Positions 41,335-50,087 of a stretch of DNA of 64,000 bases are shown piece after piece. Position 1 is the first letter of the stretch; each line of letters begins with the position of its first letter. The DNA comes from Sporosarcina gallistercoris (GTDB lineage: Bacteria; Bacillota; Bacilli; Bacillales_A; Planococcaceae). The stretch is from NCBI RefSeq assembly GCF_014836415.1, contig NZ_JACSQY010000002.1:310001-374000 (forward strand). Reading direction: 5' to 3'. The notes under the pieces are model-generated. The model ran no database searches and had not been told where the DNA came from. It saw nothing but the letters and a program-made list of their open reading frames with translations. A program made the translations under genes and the position numbers.

Positions 41335-41366
41335 AGCCCCGCACATTCGTTGCGGGGCTTTTTTTG
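41335..41366 (+). terminator. Riboswitch-controlled terminator before ribD
   Basis: AGCCCCGCA / TGCGGGGCT stem followed by TTTTTTG, between the FMN aptamer and the ribD start. Confidence 0.9.
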
Positions 41367-41404
41367 TTACATGAGGAATCTATAATTCAGGAGTGTTGTT
41401 CACG

Positions 41405-42520
41405 TTGGAAATTGAACACTATATGCAAGTCGCTTTTTCAATTGCTCAAGGTGCGGTAGGACAAACTTCGCCGAATCCACCCGTCGGTTCCGTTGTTGTG
41501 AACCATGGAAGGGTTGTCGGAATGGGTGCTCATTTGCGTGCAGGTGAACGTCATGCAGAGCGGATCGCTCTTGATATGGCAGGTGAGCACGCCCGGGGCG
41601 GGGATCTGTACGTCACTTTAGAACCTTGTTCGCATACGGGGAAAACGCCGCCGTGTACCGAAGCGATTATGCAAGCCGGTATCACTCGTGTCTTCGTTTC
41701 GTCACTCGATCCGAATCCCCTAGTTGCAGGTTCGGGAATCCAGACACTTCGAGATGCTGGAATCGATGTGCAAACCGGAATTTGTCCGGAGTTGGCAGAC
41801 GAATTATATCAACCTTTTTTTTACTTTATACAAACCAAACAACCTCATGTAACGGTAAAAACAGCTATGACATTAGATGGTAAAATCGCAGCTTTTTCAG
41901 GACACAGTAAATGGGTGACAAGCGAGCACGCGCGGCTTGACGTCCATCGTCTTCGTCATGTCCATGATGCCATTTTAACCGGAAGTAAAACGATTCTTCA
42001 TGACAATCCCCTTCTTACCACCAGATTGCCCCAAGGTGGCCTTCATCCTATTCGAGTTATTTTAGATACGCAATTAGTAACGCCTATTGCGAGCCAGATT
42101 ATTCAAAATGCGGATGCCCCAACATGGATTTTTTGCGGCAGCACCGCTTCAAAAGAACTGGAATTCAACTTGTTAACGTATGACCACGTTGAAATCATCC
42201 GCATGAATGACCCTGATATTGCAATATCCGCTGTTCTTAAGGAACTCGGCGCACGCGGCGTCATGACGCTTCTTGTAGAGGGTGGCGCTTCGGTAAATTC
42301 ATCCTTTTTACAAGCAAATGCCGTCAATCGGATCATCACGTACATTGCTCCGAGACTTCTCGGAGGTGCCGGTTCCCTGACACCTATCGGCGGAACAAAT
42401 CCTGCCTTGATGAGCGACGCAAAAGAGTTTGTTTTTGTAAAAACGGAACAGCTCGGTCCAGATTTAAAAGTTACGGCTGTGCCAAAAGGAAGTGATAGGT
42501 ATGTTCACAGGAATCATTGA
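41405..42520 (+). CDS. ribD: Bifunctional diaminohydroxyphosphoribosylaminopyrimidine deaminase / reductase
   Basis: A 371-residue enzyme. The zinc deaminase domain (about 1-145) has ERHAERIAL and PCSHTGKTPPC; the reductase domain (about 146-365) has KTAMTLDGKIAAFSGHSKW and LVEGGASVNSSFL. It carries out steps 2 and 3 of riboflavin synthesis. TTG 41405 gives LEIEHYM, aligned with the usual MEEYYM start, and has AGGAG upstream; GTG 41393 overlaps that site. It overlaps ribE by 20 bp. Confidence 0.95.
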   Translation: MEIEHYMQVAFSIAQGAVGQTSPNPPVGSVVVNHGRVVGMGAHLRAGERHAERIALDMAGEHARGGDLYVTLEPCSHTGKTPPCTEAIMQAGITRVFVSSLDPNPLVAGSGIQTLRDAGIDVQTGICPELADELYQPFFYFIQTKQPHVTVKTAMTLDGKIAAFSGHSKWVTSEHARLDVHRLRHVHDAILTGSKTILHDNPLLTTRLPQGGLHPIRVILDTQLVTPIASQIIQNADAPTWIFCGSTASKELEFNLLTYDHVEIIRMNDPDIAISAVLKELGARGVMTLLVEGGASVNSSFLQANAVNRIITYIAPRLLGGAGSLTPIGGTNPALMSDAKEFVFVKTEQLGPDLKVTAVPKGSDRYVHRNH

Positions 42521-43148
42521 AGAAATCGGTACCTTACGAATAATCCGCTCGTCCGGCCAATCGATGGAACTCATTGTAGCGGCAAATGAAATACTGAAAG
42601 ATGTCCGTCTAGGAGACAGTATCGCCGTTAATGGCACGTGTCTCACCGTTACCTCGTTTACGGATGGACAGTTCACCGTAGATGTGATGCCAGAAACATT
42701 CCGAGCGACCTCGTTACATAATGCGAAAGCCGGTACTGCGGTGAATCTGGAACGTGCTCTTCGGGCGGATAGTCGTTTAGGCGGGCACTTTGTAACCGGC
42801 CACGTTGACGGAACCGCAGTTGTCCAGAAGTGCCAGCATGTCGAGAATTCCCTTGTCATGCATTTATCGCTTCCGCCAGAGGGCTTGCCCTATGTCCTGC
42901 CGAAAGGATCGATTGCACTCGATGGCACTTCTTTAACCATTTTTCAAGTGATGGATGATTGCATCTCGATATCGCTCATCCCCCATACTCAAAAGACGAC
43001 CATCCTTGCGAAGCGTCAACCGGGAGACCGTGTCAATGTCGAGTTTGACATGCTCGCAAAATACACGTTCAACATGTTGAAGCGGCAACATTCTTCTGCT
43101 AACCAACCTTTGAACAAGGACTTTTTACAGCAAAACGGATTTTTATAA
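42501..43148 (+). CDS. ribE: Riboflavin synthase, alpha subunit
   Basis: A 215-residue protein with the two internal lumazine-binding repeats. It starts [10 protein letters not shown] and has [14 protein letters not shown] in the first repeat and [13 protein letters not shown] in the second, with HVDGTA between. It joins two lumazine molecules to make riboflavin. ATG 42501 overlaps the end of ribD and has AAAGGA upstream; the in-frame GTG at 42492 is less likely. Confidence 0.95.
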   Translation: MFTGIIEEIGTLRIIRSSGQSMELIVAANEILKDVRLGDSIAVNGTCLTVTSFTDGQFTVDVMPETFRATSLHNAKAGTAVNLERALRADSRLGGHFVTGHVDGTAVVQKCQHVENSLVMHLSLPPEGLPYVLPKGSIALDGTSLTIFQVMDDCISISLIPHTQKTTILAKRQPGDRVNVEFDMLAKYTFNMLKRQHSSANQPLNKDFLQQNGFL

Positions 43149-43164
43149 GGAGAGGGTGTTCCTC

Positions 43165-44358
43165 ATGCTGGATACGATCGAAGAAGCAATTGAAGATTTA
43201 AAAATCGGAAAACCGATAATTGTCGTGGATGATGAAAACCGTGAAAACGAGGGTGATTTCATCTGCTTAGCGGAGTACGCAACTCCCGGGATGATTAACT
43301 TCATGGCGACAAAAGGCCGCGGTCTCATCTGTACACCGATTACCGAATCGAAAGCAGCTCAACTCGGTCTGCCGATGATGGCTGCACATAACACGGATGC
43401 ACACGGGACCGCCTTCACAGTAAGCATTGACCATGCCGACTCCCATACTGGGATTAGTGCATTCGAGCGTTCTGAGACAATTTTAAAAATGTTAGATCAT
43501 CAGTCAGCCCCCCAAGATTTCAAGCAGCCTGGTCACGTCTTCCCACTTGTTGCACAAAATAACGGAGTGCTTAGTCGAACAGGTCATACTGAAGCCTCAG
43601 TCGATTTAGCAAGGCTTGCAGGTAGTGAACCCGCGGCGGTCATTTGTGAGATTATGAGCGAGGATGGCTCGATGGCACGTTTGCCTGAATTGCGTCAGCT
43701 GGCGGATGAAGAGAAACTGAAATTGATCAGCATCGAAGATCTGGTCCAGTACCGCCTTACAAATGAGATACTCATTACTCGGGAAGCCCAAGTCTCACTG
43801 CCGGCGTCTTTCGGACAATTTGAGATGATTGGCTTTACTGAAAAACTGACAGGAAAAGAACACGTTGCACTCGTGAAAGGTGACCTGACCAGCGCGGAAC
43901 CCATACTAGTCAGAGTACATTCGGAATGCTTGACAGGGGACGTCTTCGGTTCTTCCCGCTGTGATTGCGGTCCGCAATTACATGCCGCAATCGCAAAAAT
44001 CGAGCAAGAAGGCCGCGGTGTGTTGCTTTATATGCGCCAGGAAGGTCGTGGAATCGGACTCATCAACAAACTGAAAGCCTATGAATTGCAAGAGCAAGGT
44101 TTGGATACCGTTGAAGCGAATGCTGCACTCGGTTTTCCTGACGACTTACGTAACTATAGAATCAGCGCTCAAATCTTACAGGACTTATGCATTTCTGACA
44201 TAAGGTTGTTAACGAACAACCCTAGAAAGTTGGATGGACTAGCAGAGTATGGGATTACGATTTCAGAACGTGTTCCAATTGAGCTCCCTTCTCGTCCCGA
44301 AAACAAGCAATACTTGCAAACGAAAGTAGAAAAACTCGGTCATTTATTGACCCTATAG
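43165..44358 (+). CDS. ribBA: Bifunctional DHBP synthase / GTP cyclohydrolase II
   Basis: A 397-residue fusion. The N-terminal 3,4-dihydroxy-2-butanone-4-phosphate synthase (about 1-203) has [13 protein letters not shown] and [12 protein letters not shown]. The C-terminal GTP cyclohydrolase II (about 204-397) has zinc Cys motif [20 protein letters not shown] and RQEGRGIGL. It supplies both starting compounds of riboflavin synthesis. ATG 43165 follows AAGGAGAGGG by about 8 nt. Confidence 0.96.
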   Translation: MLDTIEEAIEDLKIGKPIIVVDDENRENEGDFICLAEYATPGMINFMATKGRGLICTPITESKAAQLGLPMMAAHNTDAHGTAFTVSIDHADSHTGISAFERSETILKMLDHQSAPQDFKQPGHVFPLVAQNNGVLSRTGHTEASVDLARLAGSEPAAVICEIMSEDGSMARLPELRQLADEEKLKLISIEDLVQYRLTNEILITREAQVSLPASFGQFEMIGFTEKLTGKEHVALVKGDLTSAEPILVRVHSECLTGDVFGSSRCDCGPQLHAAIAKIEQEGRGVLLYMRQEGRGIGLINKLKAYELQEQGLDTVEANAALGFPDDLRNYRISAQILQDLCISDIRLLTNNPRKLDGLAEYGITISERVPIELPSRPENKQYLQTKVEKLGHLLTL

Positions 44359-44370
44359 GAGGCAGTCATA

Positions 44371-44838
44371 GTGGGAACTGTATACGAAGGACATTTAGTT
44401 GGTACAGGATTAAAAATAGGTATGGTAGTCGGCCGGTTTAATGAATTCATCACAAGCAAGCTGCTTTCAGCTGCACAAGATGCATGCAGACGTCATGGGG
44501 TTTCCGAAGAGGATATCGATGTGGCCTGGGTGCCTGGTGCTTTCGAAATTCCGATGATCGCTAAAAAAATGGCAGACTCCGGTAACTATGATGCAGTCAT
44601 CACACTCGGCACCGTCATTCGTGGAGCAACGCCTCACTTCGACTACGTATGCAGCGAAACTGCCAAGGGTGTGGCGGCAGCTGGAATGCAATCCGGGATT
44701 CCCGTCATCTTTGGTGTGCTGACGACAGACTCAATTGAGCAATCAATTGAACGCGCAGGAACGAAAGCTGGAAACAAAGGCTGGGATGCAGCTGTTTCCG
44801 CTATTGAAATGGCGAACTTGAATAAACAGTTTTCATAA
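44371..44838 (+). CDS. ribH: 6,7-dimethyl-8-ribityllumazine synthase
   Basis: A 155-residue enzyme with the family motifs [37 protein letters not shown] (catalytic His) and [27 protein letters not shown]. It joins ribitylaminouracil and DHBP; its product feeds RibE. GTG 44371 has TAGGAGG 8 nt upstream. It is the last gene of the operon. A hairpin-like AGTTGTTC / GAACAACT repeat lies 30 bp downstream, without a T run. Confidence 0.96.
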   Translation: MGTVYEGHLVGTGLKIGMVVGRFNEFITSKLLSAAQDACRRHGVSEEDIDVAWVPGAFEIPMIAKKMADSGNYDAVITLGTVIRGATPHFDYVCSETAKGVAAAGMQSGIPVIFGVLTTDSIEQSIERAGTKAGNKGWDAAVSAIEMANLNKQFS

Positions 44839-44966
44839 GACAGTTTCCATATTCCTTTCAATAGTGGGTTGAGTTGTTCTAAAGTAGGATATAGGAACAA
44901 CTAGCAGGATGATGCTTTTGTAAAATAAAGCACAAATCCAATAATTGCTGTAGGAGGAATCCACCG

Positions 44967-45368
44967 ATGTCTATCACATATACATTTAAAACGGATCAGT
45001 TGACGAAAGACAACATCCAACAATTATTCCAGTCCGTTGAATGGGAGTCCGCTTCCCATCCAAATGATTTACACAATGCCATCCTCAACTCCCACTCGGT
45101 AGCAACTGCATGGGACAACGGGCGCCTGATTGGACTAGCCAATGCGATGTCTGATGGATCGATGACTGTCTACTTCCATTACGTCCTTACAGATCCAGAC
45201 TATCAAGGTCAAGGTGTCGGTAAAGAGATTATGAAGATGATGTTGGAAAAGTATGAGACGATGCACACGAAAGTACTCGTTTCTTATCCAAAAGCAGTTG
45301 GTTTTTATGAGTCTCTTGGCTTTGAACCAGAAGAATCCAGTACACCGATGTATGTATTCTCGAACTGA
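44967..45368 (+). CDS. GNAT family N-acetyltransferase
   Basis: A 133-residue single-domain GNAT with LTDPDYQGQGVGKEIMKMML as the acetyl-CoA loop (about residues 72-91) and a C-terminal FYESLGFEPEESSTPMYVF, the common YkkB-like ending. Substrate unknown. TAGGAGGAATCCACCG precedes the ATG. Its terminator is shared with queT. Confidence 0.87.
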   Translation: MSITYTFKTDQLTKDNIQQLFQSVEWESASHPNDLHNAILNSHSVATAWDNGRLIGLANAMSDGSMTVYFHYVLTDPDYQGQGVGKEIMKMMLEKYETMHTKVLVSYPKAVGFYESLGFEPEESSTPMYVFSN

Positions 45369-45377
45369 ATCCATAGG

Positions 45378-45416
45378 AAAAACGCATCCCTTATCATAAC
45401 CGGGGATGCGTTTTTT
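45378..45416. terminator. Bidirectional terminator between the GNAT gene and queT
   Basis: AAAACGCATCCC / GGGATGCGTTTTTT stem with a loop of about 12 nt. Confidence 0.85.
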
Positions 45417-45922
45417 CATTTTGTGAAATCTATTTTTTTTGAAAGAGCGAGCATGATGCTGCCGCCAACGGTCATTGACAATAGTTCGCCAGCGCCTACT
45501 GTGAACCAAGTGATCCAAAATGGTGCGCCGTACAATAAGGTCAACTGTCCAGCGACGGTGAACATGGAAACGGCGAAAATTACGGCAGTCCAGACAAACT
45601 TCAGTTTGTCCGACTTCAGTTTTCTCGTAGCAGCCCGGCTCATGAGAAGCACGAGAAACGTGGCGACTCCACCAATCGGTACGTCCAGGAACCAAGTTGG
45701 AGAGAAGAAGTTCGCTAGCACCACTCCTGCTGTCACAGCGATGATATATCGCTTGTGAAACAACGCCAAGTAGTTGAACATCTCAGACAGCCTTAACTGG
45801 ACCGCGCCGAAACTGATGACCGCAAGCGTGAGCGTGACAGCGACATAAAGTCCCGCCACCACCGCCATTTTCGCAAGTTCTCCGACCGCAATCCGCTGAC
45901 GCTCTTTTGCGAGTAACGTCAT
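45416..45922 (-). CDS. queT: QueT-family queuosine precursor transporter
   Basis: A 168-residue membrane protein of the QueT (S component of ECF transporter) family, with five or six helices and the family stretches ISFGAVQLRLSEMFN, ANFFSPTWFLDVPIGGVATF and WITWFTVGAGELLSMTVG. It takes up a queuine precursor, probably preQ1 or preQ0, with a shared energy-coupling module encoded elsewhere. ATG 45922 is set by the GGAGGACTATAT site; the upstream extension overlaps the structured leader. No queC or queF is nearby. Confidence 0.85.
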   Translation of the reverse strand: MTLLAKERQRIAVGELAKMAVVAGLYVAVTLTLAVISFGAVQLRLSEMFNYLALFHKRYIIAVTAGVVLANFFSPTWFLDVPIGGVATFLVLLMSRAATRKLKSDKLKFVWTAVIFAVSMFTVAGQLTLLYGAPFWITWFTVGAGELLSMTVGGSIMLALSKKIDFTK

Positions 45923-45927
45923 ATATA

Positions 45928-45983
45928 GTCCTCCTTTGTAAAACAGCAAAACAGCTGTTTTAGTAGTAACTGCGACCAAAGGA
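45928..45983 (-). promoter_or_regulatory. Structured queT leader that can hide the ribosome site
   Basis: In mRNA order: TCCTTTGG (45976-45983), 14 nt, hairpin AAAACAGC-TGTTTT-GCTGTTTT (45940-45961), A, then CAAAGGAGGA (45929-45938). TCCTTTG pairs with CAAAGGA of the ribosome site, closing around the hairpin. It does not match the preQ1-I consensus well; comparison with preQ1-II and III is needed. Confidence 0.55.
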
Positions 45984-46021
45984 AGAAAGAGCCGATTGCT
46001 CCGTCAAAAAGTGCCGCAGTG

Positions 46022-46052
46022 CAGGCAAAAAGACTGCCTGCCTAGTATAGCA
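46022..46052 (-). promoter_or_regulatory. queT promoter and 5' leader hairpin
   Basis: Extended -10 TGCTATACT (46044-46052), then almost at once hairpin GCAGGCA / TGCCTGC with a T-rich loop at the very start of the transcript. The total leader to the queT ATG is about 115 nt. Confidence 0.5.
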
Positions 46053-46075
46053 GAATTCGTGCGTCCTGAGAATGG

Positions 46076-46831
46076 TCACTTCGCCGTCCAACCACCATCG
46101 ATCGAAATAACCGTTCCATGGACATAATCGGAAGCAGCTCCAGCTAAGTAGAGTGTCAGTTTCGCGACTTCTTCAGGCTGCGCCCAGCGTCCCGCAGGTG
46201 TTTCCTCAGCGACCCACTCCGCCATTTTTCCATCCCCTGCAAAATCGGCAGCATTCATTGGCGTCTGGATGGCGCCTGGTGCAATTGCATTTGCTCTTAT
46301 TCCTTCCCGACAATAATCCAGATCGACTTGTTTCGTATAGCCGACAACCGCATGTTTGGATGCCGTGTATGCTGCTCCCCCTCCGCCTCCAACGATTCCT
46401 GCAATGGAAGCCATATTCACCAGTACACCTGATTTCCTCTTCAGCATATGCGGCAAGATTGCATTCGTTACGAAAAACATGCCTTTTATGTTCGTATTCA
46501 TAATACGATCCCACAACGCTTCATCGGTATCTAACGTTTTCGTATATCCATCAAGCACGCCTGCCGTATTGCACAGAATGTCGATGCGGCCGAAAAATCC
46601 GATTGCCTGACTCACCGCCTCTGTCACTTCACGTTGGTCAGTCACACTTCCTTCGCTATAACGAAAGTGACTTGGATGCTCGCTTGCCAGGTTCTCCAAG
46701 CCCGTTTGAAGAACGTCAAATCCATAGACATACGCACCTTGTTCAAGGAACGCAAGTGCTTGGGCATACCCGATTCCTGAAGCTGCACCCGTGATGAACA
46801 CCGTTTTCCCCGCAAATTCACTTTGTGCCAT
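46076..46831 (-). CDS. SDR family NAD(P)-dependent oxidoreductase
   Basis: A 251-residue classical short-chain dehydrogenase. It has the cofactor motif TGAASGIGYAQ (about 12-22), the NTAG-like CNTAGVLDG, the active-site YTASKHAVVGYTK (Tyr-x3-Lys, about 152-156) with Ser in NMASIAG, and the C-terminal ISIDGGWTAK. Substrate is open; FabG-like ketone reductions are typical. ATG 46831 follows TGGAGGAATTCAACG. Single gene. Confidence 0.88.
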   Translation of the reverse strand: MAQSEFAGKTVFITGAASGIGYAQALAFLEQGAYVYGFDVLQTGLENLASEHPSHFRYSEGSVTDQREVTEAVSQAIGFFGRIDILCNTAGVLDGYTKTLDTDEALWDRIMNTNIKGMFFVTNAILPHMLKRKSGVLVNMASIAGIVGGGGGAAYTASKHAVVGYTKQVDLDYCREGIRANAIAPGAIQTPMNAADFAGDGKMAEWVAEETPAGRWAQPEEVAKLTLYLAGAASDYVHGTVISIDGGWTAK

Positions 46832-46886
46832 CGTTGAATTCCTCCATTCAAAAAGCCCATGATTGCTCATGAGCTGTTGTGTTTGT

Positions 46887-47108
46887 TTATTCTACAATCG
46901 ACCAGTCTTCCGCTAATAGATCGCATACCGTCGGTGTAAACATCGTGTACCCTTCACCCGTTACATTAATGACGAAATAAGGATTCATCTTTTCCCCATC
47001 CAACGATTCAGCCTCAACAAGTTTCACGTAAAGTTCTGCGCCGCCCCATCCATTCCGAATGACTTTGTCGCCTGCTTTTAGTCGCGGTAAAATTTCTTCA
47101 AATGTCAT
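46887..47108 (-). CDS. DUF2829 domain protein (Tad2-like fold)
   Basis: A 73-residue protein with the DUF2829 pattern: MTFEEILPRLKAGDKVIRNGW at the start, YVKLVEA, and the end FTPTVCDLLAEDWSIVE. DUF2829 proteins of phages (Tad2) bind cyclic ADP-ribose signals and block Thoeris defence; chromosomal copies have no known role. No phage genes surround it. AGAGG lies 7 nt before ATG 47108 and 4 nt before ATG 47111. Lies just downstream of the HxlR regulator on the same strand (about 20 bp), so it may be co-transcribed. Confidence 0.8.
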   Translation of the reverse strand: MTFEEILPRLKAGDKVIRNGWGGAELYVKLVEAESLDGEKMNPYFVINVTGEGYTMFTPTVCDLLAEDWSIVE

Positions 47109-47129
47109 CATCTATCCATCCTCTCAAAC

Positions 47130-47504
47130 TTAAGATTCGTTTTCTGCTTTCGACTGCGTGCAGCCGCCGTTCGATTTCACCCACGTCAAAATCGAGCGGA
47201 TGATTGGATCGAATGCTAACCCTTGCTCTGTTAGCTCATATTCCACTTTACGGGAAGAGAGTAACGTCCTCTTTACAGCAAAACCATGCGCTTCCAATTC
47301 TTTCAAACGCTCTGTCAGCAGACGGTCTGAAATGCCTTGGATTTCCGCTGCTAATTCATGGTACCGCTTGGGTCCATCTAATAGATGGTAAATGATAATC
47401 CCCATCCACCGTTTACCGATAAATTCTATTGTCGCATGAAAACTATCACATGCGACATGCCCATTTTGTGATGGAGATTGAATAAGTTCGTCGGTTTTTT
47501 TCAT
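47130..47504 (-). CDS. HxlR-family regulator, YodB-like
   Basis: A 124-residue winged-helix regulator with ACDSFHATIEFIGKRWMGIIIYHLL, GPKRYHELAAEIQGISDRLLTERLKELE and YELTEQGLAF. A Cys at the start of the domain (HVACDS) matches the redox-sensing Cys6 of B. subtilis YodB, and a second Cys lies at the C terminus (NGGC). It is divergent from a nitroreductase as YodB is from yodC, so quinone- or diamide-sensing repression is likely. ATG 47504 has AGGGG 8 nt upstream. Confidence 0.85.
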   Translation of the reverse strand: MKKTDELIQSPSQNGHVACDSFHATIEFIGKRWMGIIIYHLLDGPKRYHELAAEIQGISDRLLTERLKELEAHGFAVKRTLLSSRKVEYELTEQGLAFDPIIRSILTWVKSNGGCTQSKAENES

Positions 47505-47562
47505 CGTCAAAACCCCTATTCTTAAGTTAATTCCACTCTACCACAGTCATAGTTGACAAACA

Positions 47563-47608
47563 AGCTTACCAATAGTAAGCTGAATCATGTACTTACTAAA
47601 GGTAAGTT
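47563..47608. promoter_or_regulatory. Twin operators CTTAC-N5-GTAAG in the hxlR/nitroreductase region
   Basis: AGCTTACCAATAGTAAGCT (47563-47581) and TACTTACTAAAGGTAAGTT (47590-47608) share CTTAC-N5-GTAAG and are 27 bp apart centre to centre. A TTGACA -35 (47553-47558) precedes them, so binding would cover the nitroreductase promoter. Confidence 0.7.
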
Positions 47609-47641
47609 GAATTCAAATGTAATCACAAAGGAGTTTTTAAC

Positions 47642-48268
47642 ATGACAGAACTATTTGCCCCACTATCAGAAGTCATTCACGCTCGTAAATCCGTCCGGAA
47701 ATTCGATTCGGAATATCATATTGCACCCGAAGTGATTGAAGAAATGTTACAAGAAGCAACACTTGCCCCTTCTTCAAGCAACTTACAGCCTTGGCGGTTT
47801 ATCGTCATTCAAGACCAAGAAGCTAAAAAGAAAATTAAAGAGTTTTCATTCAACCAAGAACAAATGGAGACGTCTTCTGCCATCATCGCAGTAATTGGCG
47901 ATACAGAAATGTATCATAATATTGATGAGATCTATGGTGCCAACTTACAAGCTGGTTATATCGACGAAGTCAATGTCCAAAGACAGATCGATAATGCAAA
48001 GGCTCTTTACCCGAATGCACCAACAGCCGCTCGCTTGACGATTGCTGCGTTTGATGCAGGTCTCGTTTCGATGCAATTAATGTTGATTGCAAAAGCGAAA
48101 GGCTTTGACACGGTCCCTATGGGCGGTTTCGATAAAGCGCAATTTGCTAAAGAATTCAACCTGGAAGACCGTTACGTTCCACTTGTGCTGATTGCCCTTG
48201 GGAAGGCAGCTGCACCGGCATACGGTTCTACTCGTCTGCCACTTGAGAAAATCACATCATTTGTATAA
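47642..48268 (+). CDS. Nitroreductase family protein (YodC/MhqN-like)
   Basis: A 208-residue FMN-dependent NAD(P)H reductase. It begins with HARKSVRKFDSEYHIA and has TLAPSSSNLQPWRFIV, a central SSAIIAVIGD, AAFDAGLVSMQLMLIAKAKG and GGFDKAQFAKEFNL, as in B. subtilis YodC and MhqN. It probably detoxifies quinones or nitro compounds. AAAGGAGTTTTTAAC precedes ATG 47642. It is divergent from the YodB-like gene and has its own terminator. Confidence 0.9.
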   Translation: MTELFAPLSEVIHARKSVRKFDSEYHIAPEVIEEMLQEATLAPSSSNLQPWRFIVIQDQEAKKKIKEFSFNQEQMETSSAIIAVIGDTEMYHNIDEIYGANLQAGYIDEVNVQRQIDNAKALYPNAPTAARLTIAAFDAGLVSMQLMLIAKAKGFDTVPMGGFDKAQFAKEFNLEDRYVPLVLIALGKAAAPAYGSTRLPLEKITSFV

Positions 48269-48275
48269 GGATTAG

Positions 48276-48310
48276 ACAAAACGCATCCCCAATTGGGGTG
48301 CGTTTTTTGT
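48276..48310 (+). terminator. Terminator after the nitroreductase
   Basis: AAAACGCATCCCC / GGGGTGCGTTTTTT with an AATT loop. Confidence 0.9.
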
Positions 48311-48440
48311 TTTACAGAGATCGTATTGTACTTCCATTGAAATAGTAGCTAAAGTAATTCCTTTCATCTCAACAAACCAGTTGGATGGTATCTCTTTTCC
48401 ATCGCATCCATTTTATCAATTCACCCTTTCAATTCGCACT

Positions 48441-48479
48441 AAAAACTGCCCACTACGTCAATCAACGACGTGGGCAGTA
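48441..48479 (-). terminator. Terminator of the SDR/DUF2867 gene
   Basis: Minus strand CTGCCCACGTCG / CGTAGTGGGCAG type stem followed by TTTTTAG. Confidence 0.8.
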
Positions 48480-48484
48480 GAAAT

Positions 48485-49933
48485 TCATCGGTTCTCTTCA
48501 ACTGTTAGGTTTCTGACATACTGGCGATCTCGCTCACTTACGCTCAACCGGTGCATATGTTTCCTGAACGCACTCATGACGAACGCATGCATATTCGCTT
48601 GTGTAACATAGTAAACAAACCAAGGAAGCGATGGCAGGTAATCATGAATCGCTATAATCGCTTCACTCGCTCCCGGTATTTTACGGAACTCCATCCGCCC
48701 TCGCTCATTCGTTTGGTCATCCAGTAAAAATCCACCTGTAATGTAGTAGAGCGCCCGGTCTTCAGTACTTCGCTCTCCTGAATAAGATAATTCCAGAAGC
48801 GTGCGACTTCCGAGGAATCCGATTCTACAATTCAAATCGCTGTCTACCGTCGTTTGGACCCATGGATTCAAAAATGTCTCCAGCCATTTTACGTAATAAC
48901 GTGCGGCTTCATCCGCCGTCCATCCAGTTGGCAACTCCACCCGCTGAACAGAGCGGACATCTTGTTTCAGAGGACCGAATACCGGTAAAAGGGATGTAGA
49001 GCGTTTGTCTTTTTGAGCATCTGCGTCCATCGCGATTTGTGCAGCTTCCTTAAATGGGGTTTTTCCATTGCTAATCCCTTCAACTGTATACCTTTTGTGG
49101 ACAACCATCGGATGCTTTAAGCTTTCCAAAAGTGGATACACCATCTCTTTCGGGGTATTCGTGACCAGTCTGAGCCATAGTCTGGAGAGGGTTATCGAGA
49201 AGAACGGTACATTGAGCATAATAGGGTTTTTCCCCATAACATTTGCCGTTGCCTTCATCATCGTTTTGTAAGTCATCACATCCGGTCCACCAATATCAAT
49301 GGAACGATCTTTCAAGTCAAAGTCCATGATGATGGAAGTCAATGCAGACAACACATCCTTCAAAGCGACGGGCTGTGTTTTTGTGCTCGTCCACTTCGGG
49401 AGGATCATAATCGGCAGACGCTTCACAAGCTTTGATAGAATTGGAAAAGAGGAACCTTTAGGACCGACTATCAAGCCTGCTCGTAAAGCGGTCACTGGAA
49501 CGTCATACGCTCGCAATACTCGTTCCACTTCCAACCGGCTTCGCAAGTGCTGAGAAAGTTTTGACTCGTAGTCTTCCGGAATAATTCCGCTCAAATAGAC
49601 AATTTGCTGAATGCCTTGACGTTTTGCGGCTTGTGCAAAGTTATCCGCCAAAATCACATCCATATCTTCAAAATTGCCTTGTGTCAGCTTTGCGGATTTC
49701 AACATCGAATGGACCAGATATACTGCAATGTCAGCGCCCTCTACCCCTTTTTCTGCATCCTTCATAGAAAACAGATCACATGAGCGCCACTTTACATCTT
49801 CGGTATCTTTACGCCGTCCGCCATTTCTGGATAATGCAATAACTGTCGCTTTCCCTTTTAAATATTCCAGTAAGCTATTCCCGATATATCCGCTTGCTCC
49901 CGCTATCGCTACCACCGGCTTTCTTTCTGCCAT
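48485..49933 (-). CDS. NAD(P)-binding SDR protein with C-terminal DUF2867 domain
   Basis: A 482-residue protein. The N-terminal atypical SDR (about 1-300) has AIAGASGYIGNSLL as the nucleotide loop, VYLVHSM and IVYLSGIIP. The C-terminal part (about 310-480) is the DUF2867 domain with WVQTTVDSDLN, TRLELSYSG-like LLELSYSGERST and a membrane-proximal LPWFVYYVTQANMHAFVMSAFRKHMHR. Proteins of this shape are common in Bacilli; function is unknown. AAGGAGG precedes ATG 49933. Confidence 0.82.
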   Translation of the reverse strand: MAERKPVVAIAGASGYIGNSLLEYLKGKATVIALSRNGGRRKDTEDVKWRSCDLFSMKDAEKGVEGADIAVYLVHSMLKSAKLTQGNFEDMDVILADNFAQAAKRQGIQQIVYLSGIIPEDYESKLSQHLRSRLEVERVLRAYDVPVTALRAGLIVGPKGSSFPILSKLVKRLPIMILPKWTSTKTQPVALKDVLSALTSIIMDFDLKDRSIDIGGPDVMTYKTMMKATANVMGKNPIMLNVPFFSITLSRLWLRLVTNTPKEMVYPLLESLKHPMVVHKRYTVEGISNGKTPFKEAAQIAMDADAQKDKRSTSLLPVFGPLKQDVRSVQRVELPTGWTADEAARYYVKWLETFLNPWVQTTVDSDLNCRIGFLGSRTLLELSYSGERSTEDRALYYITGGFLLDDQTNERGRMEFRKIPGASEAIIAIHDYLPSLPWFVYYVTQANMHAFVMSAFRKHMHRLSVSERDRQYVRNLTVEENR

Positions 49934-50087
49934 TCATTCCGCCTCCTTGGTCATTCCCTCTAATTTTCTGTACCCTTGCACTCGCCCTCCTAAGCCTTCT
50001 ACCTCACTTGTCATCAATTATACATAGATGATTGAAAATTGCCTCTTTAATGCGTATACTCAACACAATACGAGAAGGGGTGTCTCT

